DNA of 64,000 nt from Hippophae tibetana (Eukaryota; Streptophyta; Magnoliopsida; Rosales; Elaeagnaceae). A program made the position numbers and the translations under genes. The stretch covers positions 2,666,001 to 2,730,000 of the forward strand of contig CM072809.1 of NCBI GenBank assembly GCA_037013495.1, in the 5' to 3' direction. This document shows, in pieces, positions 48,455-61,467 of this stretch (positions within the stretch are counted from its first letter, which is position 1; every line of letters begins with the position of its first letter). The notes under the pieces are model-generated. The model was not told the origin of the DNA and did not search any database. It saw only the letters and a program-made list of their open reading frames with translations.

Positions 48455-48556
48455 CAACCCGACTCATCCTAACTTGGTTCACTCTCAACCCAACTCACCT
48501 CAACTTGGCTCACCTCAACCCAGCTCACTCCAACCCGACTCACCTCAACCCGGTTC
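48455..48556 (+). repeat. CAACCC minisatellite in the element's untranslated leader
   Basis: Units of about 30 bases (subunits near 15) with CAACCCGACTCACCT repeat about three and a half times between the primer site and gag. Composition is markedly C-rich for this window. Confidence 0.75.
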
Positions 48557-48662
48557 CAGGCTTGTTTTCAACTCCTCTTTTCATTTTTAAGGATATCTCC
48601 TTTATACTGTTTCTATATATTTGTTTTATATTTTCTCCATTATTTCGTTAAAATAGACCGAA

Positions 48663-51600
48663 ATGATATCCCAAAACCAATCTCTACCACCCTTAATGAT
48701 ACTAACTACCTAGCCTGGGCACAAGCAATGAAAAGTTTCTTGAAAGGACGCAAGCTATGGCGTTTCATAACTGGTGATATCTTTATACCCATCCAAGAAA
48801 CCACTCAAAACAACTCCTTATTTGCTGACCGCCTTGAAGATTGGGAGAGTAAACACCATCAAATTAATACTTGGTTCCGTAACACCACCTTACCCCCCAT
48901 CCATGGTGAATTTGGGCGTTTTGACACTGCCAAAGAAGTTTGGGAATTTCTTGAGGCTCACTTCACTACAGCAGATTTGGCCAACCAATATCAACTTCTA
49001 ACAACTCTTCATACCAAACACCAAAGGGCTGATCAAACCATTAACCAATTTTTCTCTGAAATGCATACTATTTGGGATCAATTCGTTCTCTCTGAACCAA
49101 CTTGGACGAACAAGATTGATGCTGAGATGTTTGCAACTTACCGTAATCACTAGCGTCTTGTTATTTTTCTCATGGCTCTCCATGATCAATTTGAACCTGT
49201 TCGGGCTTCGTTACTCCATCGGAGTCCTTTTCCATCCTTAGATACTGATGTGATCGAGCTTCGCTCTGAAGAAACTCGGATGAGAGTTTTCAAAGTTCAT
49301 CATACAGATTCTGTTCTTGCCACCCCATTTTATCGCCCTAAAGGAGGCTCAAAAGAGGACTTCAAACATCAAGGATGTACCTACTGTCACAACCCCAATT
49401 ATGAGCTTCTTACATGTCCTATTCGGGTATGTATATATTGTCACAAGAAGGGTTCAGGACACTTTAACAGAGATTGCTTTTGGAATCCCTCTCAGCATTC
49501 CTCATGAAATCCCTCTCAGCATTCCTCATGAAATCCCTCTCAACATTCCTCATGAAATCCCTCTCAGCATTCCTCATGGAATTCCTCTCAACATTCCTCA
49601 CTGAATCCCTCTCAACATTCCTCACGAAATCCCTCTTGAAATCCCTCTCAACATGCTTCAGGTAAAAATAGTCACTCATCTATCACTGTTGCTGTTTCTG
49701 AGGATAATCATGCCAAATATACCTTCTCTACTCAAGAACTTGAAGGTCTTCTTAAACATGTTCTCTCACAATCTAGTAATCCTCTTCCTATTGCCTTGTC
49801 TCTCACATTATGTAAATCTTTATGGTATTTTGATTCTGCTTGTTGTAACCATATGACTCATGATACTCACATCTTCTCTCCCACACAATCTTCCATCTCC
49901 AAACCTTTAATTCAAACTACCAATGGTTCACATATGCATGTTAATGCTGTAGGACAAGTTTCTACATCTTCTATATCACTTTCTGACACCTTTCATATTC
50001 CCAACCTTACTCTAAATCTTATCTATGTTGGTCAATTATGTAAACTTGGTCTTACTATTACTTTTTCCTCTTTTGGTTGTCATGTGCAGGATCCACAGAC
50101 AGGAGAGATCCTTGGGATAGGCCGTAAAGTTGGACGATTATTTGAACTTATCGACCTTCATCTACCCAATTCTCCTCATACTTCCGTTGCTGCTTCTACT
50201 ACTCCTATCAACCTATGGCATGCTCGTCTAGGCCATATGTCTATAGGACGTCTTCGTCCCTTAGTATCTTCTAGTAAATTAGGATCTGTTTCTATTTCTG
50301 ATAATGTAAATTGTTTGCCTTGTCAATTGGGAAAACAACATGCTTTATGTTTTAATAAAAGTGATTCTACTTTTGTCTCCCCTTTTGACTTAATTCATTC
50401 TGATGTTTGGGGTCCATCCCCACATCGTACTATGGGGGGATGTGTTTACTTTGTCATTTTTATTGATGATTATTCAAGATTCACATGGATTTTTCTCATG
50501 AAACATAGATCTGAATTACCCAAAATTTATTATGATTTTGCCCAAATGGTTAAAACCCAATTTTCTCAAAATAGCAAAGTACTTAGAGCTCATAATGCTA
50601 TAGAAAATAAATAAACAATTTTTTTAAATTTTCTTCGACAAAATAGGACTCTTTCTCAATATTCTTGTCATGTCACATCTCAATAAAATGGAAGAGCTGA
50701 GCGAAACACACAGACATATTCTTAATACTTTTCGCACTCTCTTCATTTCAAGTTCTTGTCCTAAACGCTTTTGGCGTGAAGCAGCTCTTATAACTATTTA
50801 TACCATCAATCGTGTTCCCATGCCTATTATTCACAATCAATCCCCTTATGAGCGTCTCTATAATACTTCTCCTTCTTATGAACTGCTCAAAGTGTTTGGT
50901 TGTGCCTGTTTTGTTCTTCTTCACCCTCATGAACGCAATAAAGTAGAACCTCGTGCTCGCCTTTGTTGTTTCTTAGGGTATGGAATAGAACACAAAGGCT
51001 ATCGTTGTTGGGACCCTATCTCTAAACGATTGCGCATTTCTCATCATATCATCTTTTGGGAACATAAAATGTTTTCCTCTATTTCCTCATTTCATGTCTC
51101 ATCTCCTACCTCACTCTCATTTTTTAATGACCCAACTATTGATTTATTTCCTCCTGACATTGCTCCATTACCCTCACCATCGTCTACTACGGCTTCTCCT
51201 GATGTGTCTGCTCCTTCTGCTGATCCTACCATAACAACATCTTCTGAAGACCAACTACCTGATTGTCTAGAGTCATCACTTCGTCGTTCTACTTGTGTAA
51301 ATAGTCTTCCTTTTCATCTTCGTGATTACCAATGTTTCTCTACTATTTTGTCTCATCATGAAGCCCAAAACTATAGAGAAGCTAGTTCTAACCCTCATTG
51401 GCAGCAAGCTATGCCAGATGAATTACAAGCATTAACAAAAGCACATGCATGGGATCTTGTTGATCTTCTATCTAATAAATCTTTGATTGGTTGTAAGTGA
51501 ATTTTCAAAATCAAAACTCATTCAGATGGGTCTGTGGAACGATATAAAGCTTGTCTAGTTGCAAAGAGTTTTACACAGGAATATGGAATTGACTATGAAG

Positions 51601-52875
51601 AAACTTTTGCACCTGTAGCTCGCCTCACTTTTGCACCTGTTGCTGCTGCCCGAAATTGGAACATGTTTCAAATGGATGTCAATTTTTTTTTCTCAATGGA
51701 GACATAACTGAGGAAGTTTATATGAAACCTCCTCCTGGATACACTCATTCACCTCATCAAGTATGCAGACTTCGTCGTGCTCTCTATAGCCTCAAACAAG
51801 CTCTTCGGGCTTGGTTTGCCAAATTCAGCTCTACACTTACTGACTTTGGTTTCACTTCCAGTTCTTAAGACTCCGGTCTCTTTATTCGGAAGACTCCCAC
51901 TGGTGTAACACTTCTACTTCTTTATGTAGATGATATGATCATAACAGGAAATGACTCTAATGGAATTATTAATCTTAAGCAGTTTCTGAGCCATCAATTT
52001 GAAATGAAAGACCTTGGTCGTCTCCACTACTTCTTGGGCCTAGAAATCTCAACTGATTCTCAAGGATATTATCTCTCTCAAGCAAAGTACTCTTCTGATA
52101 TTCTTAATCGGGCTGGTCTTACTGATTGCAAAACTGCATCAACACCTCTAGAAACCAATGTCAAACTTACTCCATTAGATGGTACTATTCTTTCAAATGC
52201 CACATTATACAGACAACTAGTAGGTAGTCTTGTTTATCTCACAGTCACTCGTCCTGACATTGCCTATGCTGGTCATCTGGTTAGTCAATTCATGTCTGCT
52301 CCACGGTCTACCCATTATACTGCGGTTCTTCGCATTCTCCGCTACATCAAAGGCACCCTGTTTCACGGTCTCCACTTCTCCAACAAGTCTAATCTTCTTC
52401 TTTCTGCCTACTCTGATGCTGATTGGGCAGGTGACCCAACTAATCGTCGCTCTACTACTGGATATTGTTTCTTTCTTGGAAACTCTCTCATATCTTGGCG
52501 AAGCAAGAAACAATCCCTTACTTCTCGATCCAACACTGAAGCTGAATATCGTGCTTTTATTGACACCACTCAAGAACTTCTTTGGCTCGTTGGTTACTTG
52601 CTGATATGGGTGTTCTCCAATCAACTGCAACTATCCTATATTGTGACAATCAGAGTGCTATTCAGATTGCTCACAATAATGTATTTCATGAACAAACAAA
52701 ACATATCAAGATTGATTGTCATTTTGTTCGTCAACACGTTCTTCAAGATATTGTTTGTCTCAAATCAATATCCTCCACAGATCAAACAACTAACATCTTC
52801 ACCAAATCTCATCTACCAGAAAGATTTCAAGAATTAGTTTCCAAACTCAAGTTGATTGTTTCTCTTCCTCCTTGA
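48663..52875 (+). pseudogene. Broken copia gag-pol (stops and frameshifts)
   Basis: Gag starts near 48671 with LNDTNYLAWAQAMKSF, but the ATG at 48663 is out of frame with it. A stop at 49151 splits gag; two zinc-finger-like motifs follow (CTYCHNP and CIYCHKKGSGHFNRDC). After a stop-riddled repeat array come a protease remnant with FDSACCNHMTH, GAG-pre-integrase with LWHARLGHMS and CLPCQLGK, and integrase with HSDVWGPS (frame ends at 50614, resumes 50670). Reverse transcriptase is cut by TGA at 51498, by an indel near 51685 and by a stop at 51866, although YVDDMIITG survives near 51926. RNase H with YSDADWAGDP and NTEAEYRA shifts frame near 52590 and ends at 52875. It is clearly inactive. Confidence 0.92.
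49484..49662 (+). repeat. 24-base tandem repeat within gag (octapeptide array)
   Basis: About seven units of AATCCCTCTCAGCATTCCTC plus four bases, encoding Asn-Pro-Ser-Gln-His-Ser-Ser plus one variable residue. The eighth codon is TGG before the array and in unit 4, but TGA in units 1-3, CTG in unit 5 and CGA in unit 6. One unit near 49628 is truncated and breaks the period. Confidence 0.9.
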
Positions 52876-52879
52876 GTTT

Positions 52880-52888
52880 GAGGGGGGA
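52880..52888 (+). other. Polypurine tract
   Basis: GAGGGGGGA adjoining the 3' LTR start TGTTAAG. Confidence 0.88.
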
Positions 52889-53146
52889 TGTTAAGTTATA
52901 TTTGATATTGTAATTCACTTATACTTCACTTGTACTACACTTATACTTCACTTGTAATACACTTCTATTATTTCACTTGTACTAATTTACTTGTATTACA
53001 CTTACTATTTCACTTGTAGTACACTTACTATTTCATTTGTACTACACTTGTTACAACTCTATAAATAAAATTCTTTATGTATATTCTAAAACACACCAAT
53101 ACAACATTAAATAATTCTTTCTTCTTATCTCTCTATACTCTTCACA
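52889..53146 (+). repeat. 3' LTR of the degenerate copia element
   Basis: Diverged copy of the 5' LTR with an altered tandem-repeat block; TATAAATA at 53060-53067. Confidence 0.9.
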
Positions 53147-54770
53147 CTATTCATACTAACGTAGAATCCACACATTACTCAATTTTTTCTTCGTTAGTTG
53201 TCATTTTTATGATAAGGTCTAGTTATATGATAGCAATAATAGGTCCCAATAAAGTTATTTTTAATTTTTAGATATAATTCTTCTTAGTCCGAGAATAAAG
53301 CATAATTTGGGGGCATTAACACCTACAAATAAGGACTAAAATAACTGCTAACAATTAAATATTAATACTTATTTAAAATTAAAAAAAAAATAGCAAACAA
53401 CATCACACCAAGTCTTCTTGTTGGACCATGCCAACAAATAATATTCCCAACAATTATGCATGATCTCCCCTACGTCTCAAAATGCTTTTCATGTCAGGAA
53501 CCTTGAATTTTCTTAATAACACGTTAATCTTCGTGGTTTATTAGGAAGATATAAGTTGGAGGGAAGCCACTTAGAAACCAATAAGTTAATAATTTATGGA
53601 AAAAATTCAGTTAATAAAATTTTCAATTTTTGTATTAATCATGCCCAATTTATTAACAGTGAGCTGTCTAAATTTTTTCTCTTTTGATTAAAAAATAATA
53701 TAAATTGAACTTTAATTCTATTAAAAAAAAGTATTCTAAATAAAAAAGGTTAATAATAAATCAGTTCGAAATATACTTTTTTTAAGGTGTGTACTAACGG
53801 AGGAATTAGAATAAATATGTTGATTTTCTTTGATAGTATTTAAAATTATCGGTAAGAATTAAAATAATTAAAAAATAGATTAACTTTAAAATATGAAATA
53901 AATATTTAGAATGAAAATAAAAAAAGGAATAAAAGTTACACTTTATAAAAATATCCTTATAATTAAAATTTATAATTAATATATTAGTTTATTTAAAAAA
54001 TAATAATTAATGTAATAATATATATCAATTTAATTAAGTAATAATAGTTTTTATAAAAAAATAAATAATAAAAATTTAATTAATGTGTTTAGTCATAAGA
54101 TAGAAGTTGAGTAAATTTACAAATTTTTTATTCTAATATAATTTTAAAGGATATTATTAAAGTTATCCCAAGCAAAGCGAAATAAGTCATTTCATTTTTT
54201 TATTATGTATTTTTATCAAATAAATATAGGAAAGAAAATCATTCCTTTCTTTTATTTCTCTTTCTCGATAAATGAACACAACATTAATTAATATAACTTC
54301 ATGGTTAAAGCCCAACCTTGTTGGACCGAAAAAGTTTCAGCCCAAATATATAATTATTTTGCAACAGTTTGAATAGGTTCCTGACCTGGGCCGATCGCAA
54401 CGTACAACTATACGTGTACTTGAAAAAACAAGATTTGAATATTTATACCTAATAACAAAAAAACAAATCAATATTAAAATAATTAAAATAATCTTAAATC
54501 TAATCTCTATTTAGTAATTATCAAAAATCAAACGACCAATAGAATATTACTATTTGTAAGTTAATATTTGTATTCTTATTTAAAATGTATATTATAATTA
54601 ATGAAATTATATTTTTATCAAATTTACTCTTATTTAAAAATAATACTTATATCATTCTCAAATTTTATGAACCTTGATATAATCTATGTTCCATGATTTT
54701 TATTTTAGTACCATGATATAAATATTTATATCTTTTAACCATTTTAAATAGTATTTTTTTTTGTTAAAGT

Positions 54771-54830
54771 ATGCTACATGGATCATATGTGATAAATTTG
54801 ATGCTACATGGATCATACATGGTAAATTTG
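54771..54830. repeat. Two copies of a 30-base tandem repeat
   Basis: ATGCTACATGGATCATA begins at 54771 and at 54801; the 30-base units differ at a few positions. Confidence 0.88.
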
Positions 54831-57654
54831 ATAGATATATGTGAATTTAAAAATAAAAAAATTGATAATGTTATCAAAGTCATTATTTTCATCTTTGATT
54901 ATGTTAACCAAAATATAATATTCTCTATAATATTAGGGTTGATAATTGGTAAACATTTTACAAATTTTAGAGTCTATCTCGAATATTTGTTTATAACTAA
55001 AAGCACAAACTTTCATCTTTTCATATTTACATTAATTAAACTAATTTTACTCAATTAAAGTTTGATTATTTTGTTAGAATAGTTTGAAAAATAGTTTTTA
55101 TAGTTTAATCATTTTATGTTTTTTATTCTTAAATTTTAGATTATAAAATTTGTCAATATAATATATTTTAACAAAAATATTAATTAAAATAATTAAAAGG
55201 GATATTGATATTTAAATTTGAGTGCAATAAAATTTTTAGTAATATGAAATATATTGGGTACCCATATATTAACATAAATAAATCCAAGTACCAAAGCAAC
55301 CTTGACGGTCACGCTGAGACGAGGAATTCTACTGTATTTAGGTCAAGAAGTGTAAAAATGATATAGTCGTGGTCGAGAAGTTGTACTTTGACTAATTGTT
55401 GAAATGAAAATTCTTTTTTTTTTTTAAGAAAAAAGATAATATGGAGTGGATTTTATTTTTATATATTAATTTTTTTGATTATTTTTTAATTTTATTTATA
55501 CTAAATAATTTATTTAATAGAATAAAATGATGTAAATTATTTATATATTTTTAAAGATAAAGATTTAAAGATCAATATAAAATAATAGAGAAAATATGCA
55601 AATGTTCATATTTAATTGGGGTTTGATAATTTAATAATACCATAATTTTATTTTTGATATTATTTTTATTTGATTTATCAAGTATTAATTTAATGATAGT
55701 CATTTTATAAAATATATCAATTTGATATAATATTTTATTTATTTAAGATTTTTTAAAATTGTACAATAAATAACATATGTGATATTTTCTTCTCTTTTGA
55801 CTCCTAGAATATTAACAAGGTTTTTCTACATTATTTTTTACTTATTAAATATATCTTTTAATATTTTTTGATTTATTTTAAATTTTAATTTTACACTTTA
55901 ACCAGTAAATAAGTATTAAAATATTTATTTAAAAACCTAAAAGATGTTGAAAAAAATATGTTAATATTATAAATATAGAAAAACATAAAAATATAACAAA
56001 TATTTTTCATTAAATCACATAAGTTTTAAAAAATTCTGAATAAAATAATTCTTTTATTAAATTTGTATATATTTTTTAAATATATGTATCACTCAAGTAT
56101 CATTGAAAATTAAGGATAAAAAAATGAAGATATTATTAACATATCAAAACCATTTATTTGTGTTTATGTCCATCGATCTTCTTAGTTTCATCTCAAAATT
56201 AAATACATCTACCAAGTATAAAGGTAAGCGTGAAACTGGTTCGTATTTATCGAAAGTTGCACTTAAACGCTAGTCTTAGTCTCCATATTTATAAATTAGC
56301 ACATACTAATTAGACTGAATACTTATTTTGTTGCATTAAATTTTGTGATTTAATCGAACTAGTTTTTGAATATTTATTTGACCAATTTTTTACTTTTAAC
56401 TTTTCCGACTATTATGATATCCAACATGAAATTTTTTAACTAATTAATTAATTGTTTAAAAATATATTTTAAATATGTATGTATATTATTGTATATGTAA
56501 ACATCTTTAATAAATGATAAATTATATGAATGAAAAAAGATATAAAAAATAAAATTATAATGCTATTAAAATAACAAAATTTTCTTTTTTAATGCAAGGA
56601 AATCTAAGCTATATATATATATATTATTGATAAATTTTTTTTTTTATAAACAATACTACTTGGAGTTTGAAGAAGGAAAAAGAGTAGTCAACCCACAACT
56701 GATAGAGGAAAATTTATTCCATCACATTGGATTTACAATTTTTTTTAAATGTAAAATGTTTCATGTTTTTATGAATTTTTATTCTTGAGTGAAAAAACTA
56801 AATTTTTGTTATCTTAGTTTCGTTATATTTTTTTCTTTCTAAATATCTGGATGTGCTATTCAATATGTTCAATCATTGGGTTTAAAGCATTTTTAAATAA
56901 ATGCAATATTTATAAAAATTTACCATATCCCAAATTTAAATGAGAAAAATAATGAGACAGATTACTTACAAACATAATAGGGAAGAAGTATTAAAGAGCA
57001 TAAATATAAGTGTATATCATTAATTTGATTTCTTATTTTTACAATATGTTAATTATTTTGGTATAAAATTAAAAGGGTTAAAATTAGTTACAAATTTTAA
57101 CATTAAATTATTAATTACAATCAAATTAATTAAGATATATATTAATATAATAACAAATGTAATTATCATTAAGCTACATAGATGATGCTATAAATTTATT
57201 TCTTTGATTCAAATTTAATAATAGTTTTATAATTTGGAATCAAATATTCTAAATTTAAATATAATAGAATAAAATGATTAATGTGACAAAAACGATGTCC
57301 AATTTTATCATTTAGTTAAAAAAGGAAAAAAAAAATTTATGGGCCCGCCCTGTTAGTAGCTCAAAGTAACTTTTATGGTGTTTGATAATGTTCAGAAGAA
57401 TTACTTCCAAAATTTTGAATAATATGCTTTCAGAATAAATAAATAATATTTAACTTTAAAATAATTAATTTTTTATTCATATTTCATTTTTAAAATTATT
57501 ACTAAATAAAATAATTTTTTATCATTTTCATTCCATGCAATTAAATACTTCTCTTAAAGTTATTTTTGACCAAACAAATTTTTTATACTATCTTTATTCA
57601 AACCACTTCTAAAAAACACATACTAGGTCTAATATTTGTGGTTAACTTGTTTGC

Positions 57655-57676
57655 AAAAAAAAAAAAAAAAAAAAAA
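57655..57676. repeat. 22-base A homopolymer
   Basis: Uninterrupted A run preceded by TTTGC and followed by GCGACC. No upstream sequence resembling a processed transcript is recognised. Confidence 0.85.
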
Positions 57677-60600
57677 GCGACCCCAATTTCAATTAAAAAA
57701 AAGAAGAAGATAAGTCATGTACTCATGTTCAACGGCGTCCTTCTCCGATCCAAATTACAAATGCAAATTTAATAAAATCGTATCCTCATTATATCTCCAT
57801 TAAAAAATATATTAAATAATTTATAAATTTTATGTAATTTAATAGAAAACATTTATTTAAAATTCAATATAAAATTAACAAATAAAATAACTCAATTACA
57901 AATTTGCTACTGTAAATAGCTTTCTTTGTCAGATAATGAACTACATTTCTTGCATGCCTACTATGACAATAACTAGAAAATTATATGTACATAACTAATT
58001 AATAATTAAAAGGCTGTTTTTATTTTCTCCAAAATATTGAGATTTTATATATAATAATAACTAATATAAGTTATGGTCAGAAAGGAGAAAGAAAAAAAAT
58101 GTTTTGATTTATATAATCTAATTTTTAATGAATTGAAAAATAGGTTTATTTTAGTTTACAATGATTTTTTTAATTTCAATAAGAGAAATAAAATATCTGT
58201 TAAATGTTTGAATATTTTTTTTTTTGCTTTGAATGTAATATTTTAACGAACGGATGATATTTATTATTATTGCATGTGGTTTAAACACTAAAAGTGTATG
58301 ATACTTTATGTGATTTAAAAGAATATTTTTAAATAAAAATTAATTGATTATAAGTAGTAAAAATTTTATAGTGTCAAACTAATAGTTAAATAAAATATTG
58401 TTATTATAATTATACTTAGCATAATATTGTTAAAAACGTAAATAAAATATTTTATAAATTTTATACGAATATAAGAAAAGGTGAGATTTATTATTAAATA
58501 TTTCAGTTATATAAACTATATTGTACTATATTGCAAGTACTTCCACAGCTGACTCAAATACTTCATATTTTCCACACATTCATATCTGATCTATAAAATT
58601 TAGTAGTTAATTCATATGGATTAGAATACTTTTAATTTAAATTGACGTAAATTTAAATTAAATTGGTACAAATTTTTATTTTTATATATTAATTTTTTTT
58701 AACTTATTTAGCCCGATGTATATTTAAAATATTATAAATGTTTTTATAATTTTTAATATAATTTAAATAATAAATTTTTTTAACCATCCAAACAATTTTA
58801 AACATGTAAATAACAATTTAGTTACAAGTTTTTATAAAATAAAAAAATAAAAAAATTTAAAACCATAAGTATATTATAAAACAATATTCAAGGAACTAAT
58901 TTCTAAAATTAAAATAAATGAATATTTTAGATTTTAACTTTATGTATTTGTGATTAATGATAATATAATATATTTTTAAAAATATATAAGAAGAATAAAA
59001 TTATAAGCTAATTTGACAATTATTTATATGAAATAATTTATGAATTTAAAAAAAAATGTAACATATTTTATTTTTAAATGAAATTCACAAACGTTTACAT
59101 TTTTTAGTTAAATAGAATTCATAAATGTTTATATAACTAGTTAGGTTTGTTGTTGATAAAATATTGTATAATTCTTGTTAATAAGTAAATAATAAATATT
59201 TAAAGAAGAAAAAAATTATAATAAAAATAATAAGAGAAATGATTTTTTATGACATAAATTAGTATATAAAAATAATAGTAATAGTATGTAAAAATAATTA
59301 TATTTTTTTATATGCTTGATTCGTATTGCATTATAAATTAACATTCCAAATAAAATTTGCTTAAAAGTATCTCAAATAAGTTATTTCCTATACATCATTA
59401 GCAAAAAAGTTACTTACGATAAACAATGTCGTGTAAATGGTCTAATATGTCGACTATTCGGACGGAATAAAAAACAATGATTTCAAATTACACGAATTAT
59501 TTGTAGGGAGATGATATAATTGTTATATTTATGGTCAATATCAAAATAAATAAACATAAGACCATTAATTATAAGAGATATTTTAAATAAAATATTAATT
59601 TATTAATAATATTTTTTATTAGTTGTATATTTAAAGAAGATGTTAGTAAAGGTTTAATTTAAAATTATTTTAATATTTTTAATGTATATATTTTAATTAT
59701 TAAACGTAGTATTTTTTTTTACTTTTAAATATAAATATAAACCGAATCTGACAAAGGAAAATTAGACTTCTTAAACAATTAGTCAAGATTCACGTAATTG
59801 CATAATTACTGATATAGTGATTCTAAGTTGCCACGCATTCTTTATAAGTTAGCCAACATTAAAATGTTAAAAATTAAAACATTGAGCTTGAGGAGAGAGG
59901 AAAATGCCGAGGAGTTAAAAGATTTTTCACATTCTTTACGTGATGTTTAATAATTATTCTATTTTTTTGTTTTATTACTAGATTTTTTTTATTTTTAATC
60001 AATTTTGGGAAAAAGAATTCGTTTGAAAAGTGAACTTTTTAATAAATATAAATACAGCACAATACAATTAAAAAAATAGATGTTGCATATTTGATAAATA
60101 ATTTTTATGTTTTAATTTTTTTTTTATAAAATTTCATTAAACTAAAAATATTTAATCATTTTGAGTAAAATAAATATAATTAAGTGTCAAATTTTTGGTG
60201 CGGTTCATCTACTAGTCTGAACGAAACATATATTCTAATTACACAAGTACTAATTGATTAAAAAAACTTTGAGAATGGAGAAATATAAAAATACGAATTC
60301 AATTCTACCCTCGTTATTATTTTTTTGTTAATTTTAAAATTTAACCAAACTAAAAATTGGGTTATGAAATCACTTAAATTCAAATTTTTGAAGTTGAAAT
60401 TGATAAAGCCTTTATAATAATTTTTGGCTTATTTTATTTTTCTTAAAAGTTAATTTTTTTAAATAACTATACTATATACTCAAAATTAGGATTTTAATAT
60501 TAGACTTTTTATATGTTGAGAATGACTTGAAATAATAGCTGAGTACATATAAGAGCATTTTTTTCTAAAATTGTGAGACGACTTTGTTTTAAACATGTAA

Positions 60601-60736
60601 GTTTACGATTTTTATACTTTGATTTTACATCAATAGATTTTGTACTATCATATTTCTTTTCTTTTCAAAATCTAAATCCCTTATTTTATTTTTGAACTCA
60701 TGTTTTTCTTCGACCTTATAGATCGCTCAAACTATA

Positions 60737-60930
60737 TCGTCAAAAAAGAAGATAATCTTGAAAAGCTCTGATGGTTAGACGTTTGAGGTTAATGAGGCGA
60801 TGACTCTGGAATCCTAGATGATTAAGTATATGATTCAAGACAATTGTGCTCACAATGGGATTCCACTCATTAACGTTACCAACAAGATCTTTTCGAAGGC
60901 CATCGAGTATTGTAAAAAACACATTGATAA
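60737..60930 (+). pseudogene. SKP1-like (ASK) N-terminal pseudogene fragment, copy 1
   Basis: The plus-strand frame reads SSKKIILKSSDG, stop, TFEVNEAMTLES, stop, [17 protein letters not shown], then [19 protein letters not shown]. This is the N-terminal BTB/POZ-like fold of SKP1, the adaptor that links F-box proteins to cullin in SCF ubiquitin ligases. Two in-frame stops, at the Glu of DGETF (TAG) and the Gln of ESQ (TAG), and the absence of the C-terminal F-box-binding part make it non-functional. No introns are visible in the fragment. Confidence 0.85.
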
Positions 60931-60959
60931 CTTACCACATGATGTATATGGTAGGATAT

Positions 60960-61140
60960 GTTTGAGGTTAACGAGGTGATGGCTCCATAATCACAGATGA
61001 TCAAATATGATTGTGTTGACAATGGAATTTCATTCCCTACGTTACCAGTAAGATCTTGTCGAAAGTCATATAGTATTATAAAAAGACGTCGATAACCCTA
61101 AGTTTGATGATTGTACTTCCTCATGATGTACATGTTGGGA
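60960..61140 (+). pseudogene. SKP1-like pseudogene fragment, copy 2 (tandem duplicate)
   Basis: Starting 179 bases after the matching point of copy 1, the sequence repeats FEVNEVMAP, stop, SQMIKYDCVDNGI, followed after a frameshift by VTSKILSKVI. The duplication includes flanking sequence (CATGATGTATATG in copy 1, CATGATGTACATG in copy 2), so a segment of about 180 bases was duplicated rather than inserted twice. It carries its own small deletion after KY and different stops, so the copies decayed separately. Confidence 0.82.
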
Positions 61141-61313
61141 TCCATGTTGATAGTGAAGGATTTTAGAGAAAAGAGAAAATAATTTCACCATATTCAAGAA
61201 GAAATGATTTTTTCCTCAAATGTTTAAAGCTAGGTTTTATTCACGATAAGATAACAAATCATGAAAAATTAGAAAATCTTCGTATAAATTTGCTAACCGT
61301 CTTATACCTTTAT

Positions 61314-61467
61314 ATTTGGATGTAATATATTACATTTATTTTTATAGTTTTGTATGTAATGTGTTATATCTATTTTTATCTTTAGATATAACATGTGTAT
61401 ATCATCTTTGTTTTTGGATGTAATATGTTACATTACTTTTGTCTTTCGATGTAACATGTTATGTCAT
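61314..61467. repeat. Minisatellite of about 33-base units
   Basis: Five diverged units built on TTTGGATGTAATATGTTACAT occur at about 61314, 61348, 61381, 61411 and 61444. No coding sense was found. Confidence 0.75.

Larger units (their letters stand above)
48144..53146 (+). mobile_element. Degenerate Ty1/copia element, plus strand
   Basis: LTRs at 48144-48389 (246 bases) and 52889-53146 (258 bases) start TGTTAAGTTATATTTGATAT and end CTCTTCACA, with a tRNA-Met primer site at 48390 and a polypurine tract at 52880. The internal region encodes gag, protease remnant, integrase, reverse transcriptase and RNase H in copia order but in many broken pieces. No target duplication is visible (GTAAT before, CTATT after). 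The LTRs differ in repeat number and by substitutions, so the insertion is much older than the element at 23438. Confidence 0.93.
53147..60736. other. AT-rich intergenic DNA
   Basis: No supported gene over about 7.6 kb. Open frames such as 54771-55058 and 57566-57772 are low-complexity or include the long A run and have no domain. A tandem repeat and an A homopolymer are listed separately. Confidence 0.6.

Noticed and set aside
49464..49679. Minus-strand repetitive frame with RDFMRNVE units
   Set aside because: Antisense translation of the 24-base gag repeat array, not an independent gene.
53147..53151. CTATT after the third element's 3' LTR as its target duplication
   Set aside because: The sequence before its 5' LTR is GTAAT, so no duplication matches; CTATT is also the duplication of the young element, which is a coincidence.
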